Shown piece after piece: positions 7,339 to 14,201 of a stretch of 38,265 nucleotides of DNA (position 1 is its first letter; every line of letters begins with the position of its first letter). Source of the stretch: Candidatus Rifleibacteriota bacterium (GTDB lineage: Bacteria > Riflebacteria > Ozemobacteria > Ozemobacterales > Ozemobacteraceae); contig JAKQOH010000103.1 in assembly GCA_029565415.1 (NCBI GenBank), positions 1 to 38,265 of the forward strand, in the 5' to 3' direction. Position numbers and translations under genes: made by a program. The notes beneath the pieces are model-generated. The model was given only the letters and a program-made list of their open reading frames with translations. It was not told the DNA's origin and ran no database searches.

Positions 7339-8523
7339 TCAGGAAAACAGGGATTTCAGCCGCGAGAAGATACCGCCCTTGCGGGTCTTGTCCAGTGCCT
7401 CCTCGCCGGTCATCTGCTGGACGAACAGGGCCAGATCCTTCGCCGCCGGTGAGCCGGCCGCTTGTTCGACCAGCGGGATCCCGGCAAACTCGGCGTTCAG
7501 GGTCTGTTCGTCGAAGGCGACCGTTCCGACGTGGCCCACGGGGAGTTTGCGGAACTCTTCGACGAACGAAGCCTGGGTGGTACGGAAGCGGTTCACGAGA
7601 ACGGCGAACTTGTCTTTGTGGTAATTGAGCCGGCTGAGCACCCGGAACAGGCGATGCATCCGGGTGATGCCGGAAAGCTCGGCGATGCTGACGAGAACGA
7701 TGAGATCGGCCAGATCCCAGGCGAGGAGGGTCTGATCGTTGATCTCGGCACTGGCGTCGATCACGATGAAGTCATAATGCGTTGCAACGGCGCGGATGAT
7801 CTGGCCGAGATTCGCGCGCGAAACCAGCTCGGCATCCTGGGGAAGTTCGGGGGAGAACAGATAGTCCACGTTGCCCTTGCGCGTCAGGAATCCCTTGATG
7901 CGATCAAACGCAAGCCGCTCCTCTTTTTGTATAAGTCTTGCTATATTCAGATTTGCCGGCGCACCGACGAGCAGACTGGCGTTGCCGAACTGCATGTCGG
8001 CATCGAGAACCGCGACGCGCTTGCCGGAACGGGCAAGCATCGCGGCGGTGTTCACGGCAAGCGTCGTATTGCCCGTTCCGCCCTTTGTCGAGTAGAAGGT
8101 GATGATCCGGCCCATGACTTCGGGGGTCGAGAGGGCCTCGCGGTACGTACGCGAAAGCGCCAGCAGCAGGCGCGTGCCGACCGAGATCGATTCGGCCATC
8201 AGCTTCTGGAGCGACTCGCGATCCATCGTCATCAGGACGGAGTTCTCGACGGCGACGACGGTGCTCATATAGGTCTGGTTTTCGCGCAGGAGCGCCTCTT
8301 CCCCGAAAAACCCGCCGGCCTTGATGACGCCCAGCGTCACATCGTCGGCCGAGTCGACGGATGCGCGCTGCACGAGCTTGACCGCGCCGTCTTCCACGAG
8401 ATACAGCAGATGAGCGGCCTCGTCAGCCTTGCAGACGAGCTCGTTCTTGAGAACCTCCCGCCGGCTCAGGAACCGCCGCAGAAGGTCGAAATCACTGTCA
8501 GAAAACCCTTTCAGCGCAAACAT
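7339..8523 (-). CDS. cNMP-binding domain fused to CpaE/MinD-like ATPase
   Basis: A 394-residue fusion. Residues 1-125 form a cyclic-nucleotide-binding (Crp-like) beta barrel (YLVEDGAVKLVQ, GGFFGEEALLRENQ) without a helix-turn-helix. Residues 138-380 form a ParA/MinD-type ATPase. Its Walker A at 147-154 reads KGGTGNTT: the signature lysine is kept but the second, canonical lysine is Asn, as in CpaE/TadZ-type deviant loops (GGxGAT and similar). DADMQFGN at 174-181 is the CpaE-like switch. The Arg of the canonical cAMP-binding phosphate cassette is replaced (GGFFGEEALLREN retains an Arg), so ligand binding is plausible, but the ligand is unknown. CpaE/TadZ proteins normally position pilus machinery, yet no Tad pilus genes are here. 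It lies between STAS and SpoIIE genes in one operon. Confidence 0.87.
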   Translation of the reverse strand: MFALKGFSDSDFDLLRRFLSRREVLKNELVCKADEAAHLLYLVEDGAVKLVQRASVDSADDVTLGVIKAGGFFGEEALLRENQTYMSTVVAVENSVLMTMDRESLQKLMAESISVGTRLLLALSRTYREALSTPEVMGRIITFYSTKGGTGNTTLAVNTAAMLARSGKRVAVLDADMQFGNASLLVGAPANLNIARLIQKEERLAFDRIKGFLTRKGNVDYLFSPELPQDAELVSRANLGQIIRAVATHYDFIVIDASAEINDQTLLAWDLADLIVLVSIAELSGITRMHRLFRVLSRLNYHKDKFAVLVNRFRTTQASFVEEFRKLPVGHVGTVAFDEQTLNAEFAGIPLVEQAAGSPAAKDLALFVQQMTGEEALDKTRKGGIFSRLKSLFS

Positions 8524-8538
8524 CGATGTCGTTTCCTG

Positions 8539-8874
8539 TCAGAAAGGCAGCTTGACCGCTTCTTCGACGGAAGAGACGATCGGGAAGTGCTGTTCGAAAC
8601 CGACCAACTGGAGCACCTTCTTGACGGTTGGGGTGCAGCCGGCAAGAACGAGGTGACCGTCTTTCTCTTTCATCAGACCGATATTCGCGACGATTGCGCT
8701 GATGCCCATGCTGTCGATGATCGTCGCCTTCGAGAAGTCGATGATCACGACCGCATGGCCGGCTTCGAACTGGTTCTGGATCATATCCGCAAGCTCGGTG
8801 GCGACATCGCCCGCGACATCCCCGCCGGCCGTGATCACCTGCCGACCGCCGACCGAAGAGACCTGAAAGAACAT
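8539..8874 (-). CDS. STAS-domain anti-sigma factor antagonist
   Basis: A 111-residue single STAS domain. Ser55 in TIIDSMGISAI is the conserved phosphorylation site of SpoIIAA/RsbV-type antagonists. The start at 8874 is chosen because GGAGG lies eight bases upstream; longer frames to 9153 run through the divergent promoter region. In the family, the unphosphorylated form binds an anti-sigma kinase and frees the sigma factor, and a PP2C phosphatase removes the phosphate. The phosphatase is in the operon but no RsbW-type kinase or sigma factor is in the window. First gene of the four-gene minus-strand operon, 15 bp ahead of the ATPase gene. Confidence 0.92.
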   Translation of the reverse strand: MFFQVSSVGGRQVITAGGDVAGDVATELADMIQNQFEAGHAVVIIDFSKATIIDSMGISAIVANIGLMKEKDGHLVLAGCTPTVKKVLQLVGFEQHFPIVSSVEEAVKLPF

Positions 8875-8980
8875 ACCGTTCACCTCCGCGTGGTTTCCCG
8901 CCGCAATGCTACCAAAAACCATCGGCTCACACAACGAAACCGGATTGCCTCGAGAGGAGTTTCGGTGGTAGGGATGGAGC

Positions 8981-9661
8981 ATGCACACACCCGACCCTCT
9001 GCGGCGACACCTCGTCGTGCTCGGCGGCCCCGCCCCGACCGCCCTCCCCCCCGGATGCTGGACGACCATCACGGCCGTCGACGGCGGCGGCAACCTGCTG
9101 CATCGGCTCGGCATCGCGGCGCACCGCGTGGTCGGGGACGGCGACTCGATCACGGAGGAGGCAGCGGCGTTTCACGAGCAGGGGGGAGCCGTGTTCGACC
9201 GGTACCCGCGCGACAAGGACGAAACGGACTTCGAACTGGCGCTGAATCGCCTCGACTCGACCGCCGCGGACGAGGTGCATCTCGTCGGGCTGGCCGGAGG
9301 CCGCTCCGACATGTCGTTCGGGAACCTGCTCGTGCTGGGCGGCAGAACCCGTCGCGGCCTGTTCACGTTCGATCTCCCCGACGGCTGCGGCGGCGTGATG
9401 GGGCCGGGCTCCCTGGAAATCACGGTTCCCGAGGGAACGGCGGCCGCACTGCTTTCGCTTTCCCCCCTGACGTCGGGAATCGTCTCCGAAGGGGTCCGGT
9501 GGCCCCTCGCGAACGGCTCGATCGGACTTCACGAAGCCCGCGGCGTCAGCAATCTCGTCACCCGGCCTCCCTGGCGGCTCGGCCACCAGAGCGGCTCCCT
9601 TCTCTGGCTTCTCGGAGGCGTCAGCCGTCGCGGCATCGGCCTCTCCTGGCGGCCGGCATAA
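8981..9661 (+). CDS. Thiamine pyrophosphokinase-like protein
   Basis: A 226-residue protein with the thiamine pyrophosphokinase pattern: AVDGGGN, VGDGDS, then DKDETDFELALNRL, and the loop GGRSDMSFGNL. The family transfers pyrophosphate from ATP to thiamine to give the cofactor TPP in the cytosol. The third motif usually reads GGRxDH; here His is Met, while Asp is kept. The C-terminal half (FTFDLPDGCGG, LEITVPEGTAAALLSLSP) matches the thiamine-binding beta domain. Start ATG 8981 follows a weak AGGGATGGAG. It is divergent from the STAS operon and may be co-transcribed with the sugar kinase downstream. A TPK relative with altered substrate is possible. Confidence 0.82.
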   Translation: MHTPDPLRRHLVVLGGPAPTALPPGCWTTITAVDGGGNLLHRLGIAAHRVVGDGDSITEEAAAFHEQGGAVFDRYPRDKDETDFELALNRLDSTAADEVHLVGLAGGRSDMSFGNLLVLGGRTRRGLFTFDLPDGCGGVMGPGSLEITVPEGTAAALLSLSPLTSGIVSEGVRWPLANGSIGLHEARGVSNLVTRPPWRLGHQSGSLLWLLGGVSRRGIGLSWRPA

Positions 9662-9671
9662 TATATATTAT
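9658..9671. promoter_or_regulatory. 14-bp AT palindrome ahead of NahK-like gene
   Basis: ATAATATATATTAT is a perfect palindrome that overlaps the stop codon of the upstream gene and lies 17 bp before the next ATG, in an AT-only patch within GC-rich DNA. TATGAT (9669-9674) resembles a -10 box. No Shine-Dalgarno sequence precedes the ATG at 9689. Confidence 0.45.
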
Positions 9672-9688
9672 GATACATATTTATTCCC

Positions 9689-10861
9689 ATGACCAGTAAC
9701 GGCACGTTTTCCCGTCCTTCTGAAACAGACCCGGCGGCCCTGCACGCCGCCGCCGAATTTCTTCCCACCGGTGCCATCGAACGGCTTCAGCCGCTCGGCA
9801 ACGGGAACATCCATCACACCTGGCTGGTCACGCCAGACGGGACAACGGCCCCGTTCGTTCTCCAGCAGCTGAACACGCGTGTCTTTCCCCGCCCGGATCT
9901 CGTCATGGCCAATATCCGACGCTATACGGACCATGCACGCCGCAGACTTCATGAAGCCCCCCTTCCCGACGGGCGGGACTGGATCGTTCCCGACCTCCTC
10001 CGGACCCGCGGCGGAGAGGACCTCCTGCGCGGCGCAGACGGCTCCTGCTGGCGGGCACTCGGCTTCATTCCCGACACCATCGCCTGCGACACGATCGAAA
10101 CGGAGGCCCATGCCCGGGAAGCCGGCGTCGCCCTCGGCATTTTCCATGCCCTCGTCGGAGACCTCGGTTGTGACCGGCTTGCCGACACCCTGGAGGGGTT
10201 CCACGTCACCCCCGGCTATCTCGCCCGCTTCGACCGGGTTTGCGCGGAAAACCCACGGGTAGCCGGCCGGACGCGCCTGGATGGCGCTGTTCCGCCGTCC
10301 CCGTCCGAGGAGCTCGAGGCGGCTCTCGCGTTCGTCACGAGGCGGAGGCACCTGGCAGGAACTCTGGAAGAGGCCAGGGAAACGGGCAGGTTGCGGCTCC
10401 GGCCAATCCACGGGGATCCCAAGGTGAACAATATCCTGTTCGCGCGGGCGACCGGCAGGGCGATCAGCATGATCGATCTCGACACGGTGAAGCCGGGCCT
10501 CGTGCATTACGACATCGGGGACTGCCTGCGCTCTGGCTGCAACCGGCTCGGGGAGGAAACCGCCGCCTGGCGGAACGTGCGGTTCGATCTTTCTCTGGCC
10601 CGGGAGATCCTTCGCGGCTATCTTTCGATGGTCCGGTCCGTCCTCACTTCCGACGAGCTCGCCTTCATCCCCCAAGCTCCGGGGCTGATCGCCTTCGAGC
10701 TCGGCCTCCGCTTCCTCACCGATCATATACAGGGAGATATCTATTTCAAGGCGGCCTTTCCCGGCCACAACCTCCGGCGCGCTCTCGTCCAGTTCCGGCT
10801 CTGTGAATCCGTCGACGAGCAGGCCGATGCCCTCGCCGCGATCGTGCGGGAGCTCACATGA
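9689..10861 (+). CDS. NahK-like aminoglycoside-phosphotransferase-fold sugar kinase
   Basis: A 390-residue kinase of the choline/aminoglycoside phosphotransferase fold. The catalytic loop HGDPKVNNILF is near residue 240 and the metal-binding MIDLDTVKPGLVHYDIGD near 260. The combination resembles N-acetylhexosamine 1-kinase (NahK/LnpB), which phosphorylates GlcNAc or GalNAc at C1 in the cytosol. The N-terminal GNGNIHHTWLV is the nucleotide loop. There is no ribosome site, and the region before the ATG is purely AT-rich; initiation may be on a short or leaderless RNA. The stop overlaps the next gene by four bases (ATGA). No GNB/LNB phosphorylase or other salvage gene is nearby, so the substrate is an inference from motif only. 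Confidence 0.82.
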   Translation: MTSNGTFSRPSETDPAALHAAAEFLPTGAIERLQPLGNGNIHHTWLVTPDGTTAPFVLQQLNTRVFPRPDLVMANIRRYTDHARRRLHEAPLPDGRDWIVPDLLRTRGGEDLLRGADGSCWRALGFIPDTIACDTIETEAHAREAGVALGIFHALVGDLGCDRLADTLEGFHVTPGYLARFDRVCAENPRVAGRTRLDGAVPPSPSEELEAALAFVTRRRHLAGTLEEARETGRLRLRPIHGDPKVNNILFARATGRAISMIDLDTVKPGLVHYDIGDCLRSGCNRLGEETAAWRNVRFDLSLAREILRGYLSMVRSVLTSDELAFIPQAPGLIAFELGLRFLTDHIQGDIYFKAAFPGHNLRRALVQFRLCESVDEQADALAAIVRELT

Positions 10862-11412
10862 CCCAGCCTCCTCTCCCGGCCTCGTTCCGCCCTCTGCTTC
10901 CGTTCCCGGGAACCCTCCTGCCCGCCCCGGCCAGCCTCTCCTGCTCGGTCACCGGGAGCGGCACCGGCCTGCACGCCTCCTTTCTCCTGACAGGGGCGAT
11001 CGGGCAAATCGCCCTGCCCCAGCCGGATCCCGTCCCGGAGCGGCTCGACAGGCTCTGGGAGTCGACCTGCTTCGAGCTGTTCCTTGCTCCGGCTTCGGGC
11101 GAAGGCTACTGGGAGTTCAACCTCGCGCCGGAACACCATTGGAACATCTATTATTTCGATAACTATAGAAAAGGAATGCGCCGGGAGGACCGTATCCCGG
11201 CTCTTCCGTTCCGGACATGGCGGACAACCGGCCAGTTCGGACTGGAGCTGGAGGTTTCCCTTTCGGCCCTTCTGCCGGCAGACATTCCTCTCCAGGCGGC
11301 CGTGACGGCCGTTCTCCTCCCGGTCGGGGGTGATCCGCGGTTTTTTGCTCTTGCCCACACCGGTTCCGAACCCGACTTTCATCGCCGGGACAGCTTCATT
11401 CTCCGGCTCTGA
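10858..11412 (+). CDS. DOMON-like domain protein
   Basis: A 184-residue single domain. The block from RLDRLWESTCFELFL through YWEFNLAP and a WNIYYFDNYRKGM-type segment is the hallmark of the DOMON-like family (DOMON_murB_like), beta-sandwich proteins that may bind sugars or haem; no experimental function is known to me. It begins inside the stop codon of the NahK-like kinase, so the two are translationally coupled and probably work on related carbohydrate. No signal peptide is visible, so it is likely cytosolic. One AT-rich codon patch at 11143-11176 covers the conserved NIYYFDNYRK stretch. Confidence 0.83.
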   Translation: MTQPPLPASFRPLLPFPGTLLPAPASLSCSVTGSGTGLHASFLLTGAIGQIALPQPDPVPERLDRLWESTCFELFLAPASGEGYWEFNLAPEHHWNIYYFDNYRKGMRREDRIPALPFRTWRTTGQFGLELEVSLSALLPADIPLQAAVTAVLLPVGGDPRFFALAHTGSEPDFHRRDSFILRL

Positions 11413-11416
11413 AGAA

Positions 11417-11449
11417 GATCCGGTTTCAGGCCTCCGGATCCGGCTTTTT
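11417..11449 (+). terminator. Possible terminator
   Basis: GATCCGG (11417-11423) pairs with CCGGATC (11434-11440), followed by CGGCTTTTTC. The stem is short and the loop is 10 bases, and it overlaps the end of the convergent small ORF. Confidence 0.4.
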
Positions 11450-11596
11450 CGGTGGCCCCTTCGGCACCCGTTGCGGGAACGGCGGCCCCGGAGGTCCGGG
11501 ATCCTTCTTCAGCGGCGGCACGCGGCCCGGACGGGGAGCCCGCACCAGGAGGTTCCTTCCCAGGAGCTTGTTCTGTCGGTTGGCGATGCCTTTCAT
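11426..11596 (-). CDS. Small basic, proline-rich protein (56 residues)
   Basis: A 56-residue open frame not recognised as any family. It starts with MKGIANRQNKLLGRNLL and ends in a Pro/Gly/Lys/Arg-rich tail containing PGPPGPPFPQ and PKGPPKKPDPEA. The ribosome site GGAGGAGAG lies two to four bases before the ATG, stronger than for most genes here, and the frame starts 19 bp after the stop of the NRAMP gene on the same strand. This supports a real third gene of a LysR-NRAMP-small operon. The N-terminus is a short basic helix; no membrane segment or cysteine is present. The function is unknown; a nucleic-acid-binding or partner peptide is conceivable. Confidence 0.6.
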   Translation of the reverse strand: MKGIANRQNKLLGRNLLVRAPRPGRVPPLKKDPGPPGPPFPQRVPKGPPKKPDPEA

Positions 11597-11615
11597 CTCT
11601 CTCCTCCGAGGCTTG

Positions 11616-12881
11616 TCATCCAGACACGAGGGAACGGAGCAGAAGAACGTTGAGGAGGATGACGATCGCGGCCACGGTCCAGAGAACGAGCTTCTGCGCC
11701 GTATTGTTGGCGTATTTTCCCATGACGTCGGCGGAAGAGGTCAACAGGATCTGGGATACGATCGTGAACGGCAACTGCATGCTGAGCAGCATCTGGGAAA
11801 CGACGAGGCCGCGAAACGGGTCTCCGACGAACAGGATCGCGACCAGCGCGCCGATGACGGTGATGCCGATCCCCACCTTCGTGTGCCAGTCATCGGTGTT
11901 ATACGCCTCACAAAATATACCAGCAAATATTGTACCTCCCGCCATTCCGGCCGTCACCGAGGATGAAAGGCCGCTCATCAGGAGGGCGCCGGCAAAGAGG
12001 AGGGCCGCCCCGTTCCCGAGCAACGGCTCGAGAAGGTGCTGGGCCTCCTCGAGCTGGTCCACGGACGTCCCCACGGCGTAAAAGGTGGCGGCGGCCATGA
12101 TGATCATCGCACTGTTGATGGCCCAGCCGACGCCCATGGAAAACAGCGTGTCGAGGAATTCATACCGGAGCTGCCGGGTGATCGTTGCTTCGTCCTCGAG
12201 GTGCCACTGCCGGCTCTGGATGACCTCGGAATGGAGATAGATGTTGTGCGGCATGACGACAGCGCCGAGGACGCTCATCACGATCATGAGGCTTCCCTGG
12301 GGCATCGCCGGCACGACCCAGGCCGCGGCGGTCGCGTGCCAGTCGACGCGGACCAGCCACAGCTCGGCCAGGAACGCGAAGCCGATCAGGGAGACGAAGC
12401 CGATGATCCAACGCTCGAGGCGGCGGTACGAGTTCGAGAACAGCATGAACAGGACGAACCCCGCGGAGAGCAGGCTTCCGATGGCAAGCGGCAGGCCGAA
12501 CAGCATCCGGAGGCCGATCGCGGCGCCAAGGATCTCGGCCAGGCTCGTCGCGATCGCGGCAAGCACGGCGGTTCCCAGAACGAACCGGCTGACGGATGGG
12601 CGGAAAAACTTCGTCGAGGCTTCCGACAGGCAGAGGCCGGTCACGATGCCGAGATGGGCGACGTTGTGCTGGAGGAGGATCAGCATGATCGTCCCCACGC
12701 TGACCATCCAGAGGAGCGAGTAGCCGTACTGCGATCCGGCGGCGAGGTTGGAGGCCCAGTTGCCGGGATCGATGAAGCCGACGGTGACGAGCAGGCCGGG
12801 CCCGACGTACCGGAGGAACTCCATCACCGCGGGGCGATGGATCACGGAGAGCCGCTGGAGAAATTCGAGAAACAGACCCAT
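11616..12881 (-). CDS. mntH: NRAMP-family divalent metal transporter
   Basis: A 421-residue protein of about eleven membrane helices, normal length for bacterial NRAMP. Metal-binding residues are present: DPGN at 38-41 in helix 1 and MPHN at 210-213 in helix 6, the usual Asp, Asn and Met ligands for Mn2+ and Fe2+ in H+-coupled uptake. It sits in the inner membrane. It starts 33 bp downstream of the LysR gene stop on the same strand, with no terminator between. An AT-rich patch at 11909-11934 covers a TIFAGIF helix segment. Metal specificity (Mn2+ versus Fe2+ or others) is inferred from the family. The small proline-rich ORF follows. Confidence 0.92.
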   Translation of the reverse strand: MGLFLEFLQRLSVIHRPAVMEFLRYVGPGLLVTVGFIDPGNWASNLAAGSQYGYSLLWMVSVGTIMLILLQHNVAHLGIVTGLCLSEASTKFFRPSVSRFVLGTAVLAAIATSLAEILGAAIGLRMLFGLPLAIGSLLSAGFVLFMLFSNSYRRLERWIIGFVSLIGFAFLAELWLVRVDWHATAAAWVVPAMPQGSLMIVMSVLGAVVMPHNIYLHSEVIQSRQWHLEDEATITRQLRYEFLDTLFSMGVGWAINSAMIIMAAATFYAVGTSVDQLEEAQHLLEPLLGNGAALLFAGALLMSGLSSSVTAGMAGGTIFAGIFCEAYNTDDWHTKVGIGITVIGALVAILFVGDPFRGLVVSQMLLSMQLPFTIVSQILLTSSADVMGKYANNTAQKLVLWTVAAIVILLNVLLLRSLVSG

Positions 12882-12914
12882 GGGCTGGATTGTATTACAG
12901 GAATCCGCCCATTG

Positions 12915-13844
12915 TCAGGCCCCGGCCGATGATACCGGCCCCTGATCCAGCCGGAGGCCTTTCACGAACCGGGTGAACGCGGCAATGGCAGGCTCGCTCC
13001 GGCGGTATTCGCGGCAGTAGAGGAAGAACCGGTCTTCGGGGATATGAACTTCGGGAAACAGCTGCCGGAGACTCCCGCGGGCGAGCTCCGACTGCACACA
13101 GTAGGCGGGGACGAGGGCCACGCCCGCCCCCTCCATCGCGAGGTGGATGATGCCGCGCAAATGGTTGACCGGCAGCAGGCGGCGCGGATTCACCCCGACA
13201 CCCGGCGGCAGGTGCGTCAGGAAGCGCTGCCACCACTCCCCACCGGTATCGAGGGAGAGCCAGGGGACCCGCTCCAGATCGCCGATCTCTCTGAGCCGCG
13301 CCGAGCCGATGAGACCGGGAGAAGCCGCCAGGACATACGTTTCCCGGAACAAACTGGCGCGGAACAGCTCTTCACGGGGATGAACCCGGCAGTCGATGAT
13401 CAGATCGAGATCATCGGCCAGCAACGGCCGCACAAGGTCATGGCTGAAGGTGAACTGCACCTCGAGGCGGGGATGCCGCTTCAGGAAGGGGGCGGCACCG
13501 CGGGCCAGGATGCTGTTGCCGAACTCGACCGTCGCCCCGATGCGCAGCCGCCCGGCGAGATTCCGGCCGGAACTCTTCTGAAGTGCTTCCCGGCAGCGGC
13601 GCAGATCGGCGAACACCCGGCCGCAGGTTTCATACAGCCGCTGCCCCTGGTCGGTGAGCCGGACAGGCGATCGGTCCCGCACGATCAGACGGAACCCGGC
13701 GCTCTGCTCCAGCTTCCGGACCGCGTGGCTCACCGCCGACTGGCTGACATGGAGGCGCTCCGAGGCTTCCGTGAAGGTCCGGGACCCGGCCGCGACGTAA
13801 AAGGTGTACAGCTGCTGCAGATCGAAGCTTTCCCGAGGAATCAC
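12915..13844 (-). CDS. LysR-type transcriptional regulator
   Basis: A 309-residue regulator. The winged helix at the N-terminus reads LQQLYTFYVAAGSRTFTEA then SQSAVSHAVRKLEQ, the standard LysR helix-turn-helix; the rest is a periplasmic-binding-like effector domain. The start is chosen at the GTG 13844, which has GGGAG eight bases upstream and gives the usual short lead before DLQQLYTF; an ATG at 13874 and a TTG at 13886 lack a ribosome site. It is transcribed ahead of the NRAMP transporter and is likely to control it, and divergently from the P5C dehydrogenase gene, whose promoter region it could also serve. Effector unknown. Confidence 0.9.
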   Translation of the reverse strand: MIPRESFDLQQLYTFYVAAGSRTFTEASERLHVSQSAVSHAVRKLEQSAGFRLIVRDRSPVRLTDQGQRLYETCGRVFADLRRCREALQKSSGRNLAGRLRIGATVEFGNSILARGAAPFLKRHPRLEVQFTFSHDLVRPLLADDLDLIIDCRVHPREELFRASLFRETYVLAASPGLIGSARLREIGDLERVPWLSLDTGGEWWQRFLTHLPPGVGVNPRRLLPVNHLRGIIHLAMEGAGVALVPAYCVQSELARGSLRQLFPEVHIPEDRFFLYCREYRRSEPAIAAFTRFVKGLRLDQGPVSSAGA

Positions 13845-14201
13845 GGGATCTCCCTGGACATGAATATCATTCATATCATACCACAACAGGTTTCACGCCC
13901 CGGCTCCTCGCCGTTCTGGCATCATGGGTGCCATGCCTCATCTTACCGCATGGGACAACCGGCTGATTCCACCCATGCCGGGTCCCGGCTGGACTGCGCC
14001 ATCCGGGCGCTGCCGGCCCACTTCCCGCCTCGTGCGGGTCGGGTCCGGCTGGACCGCGCCATCCGGGCGCCGCCGGCCCACTTCCCGCCTCGTGCGGGTC
14101 GGGTCCGGCTGGACCGCGCCATCCGGGCGCCGCCGGCCCACTTCCCGCCTCGTGCGGGTCGGAACAGCTGGAGATCAGAACGAAGTTTCAGGAGCATCAC
14201 T
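13845..14201. other. Divergent intergenic region with tandem repeats
   Basis: No credible gene. The stretch between the LysR gene and the P5C dehydrogenase gene holds the three 60-bp repeats (13981-14160), then AGGAG (14190-14194), the ribosome site of the dehydrogenase. The region left of the repeats (13888-13980) shows no clear structure apart from being GC-rich. Confidence 0.6.
13981..14160. repeat. Three tandem 60-bp repeats
   Basis: Three head-to-tail copies with an exact 60-bp period (13981-14040, 14041-14100, 14101-14160). Copies 2 and 3 are identical; copy 1 differs at a few positions. Each contains GCGCCATCCGGGCGC and CCCGCCTCGTGCGGG; the latter folds as a short stem (CCCGC/GCGGG). 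The array lies between two divergent genes, 42 bp before an ATG. Because the unit is a multiple of 3, frames remain open through it; I do not read it as coding. Confidence 0.9.

Noticed and set aside
7462..9699. 745-residue plus-strand frame
   Set aside because: Runs opposite the STAS and ATPase genes and continues into the TPK gene in another frame; no recognisable domain.
13981..14160. CRISPR array
   Set aside because: Units are head-to-tail without unique spacers, and no cas genes are nearby.
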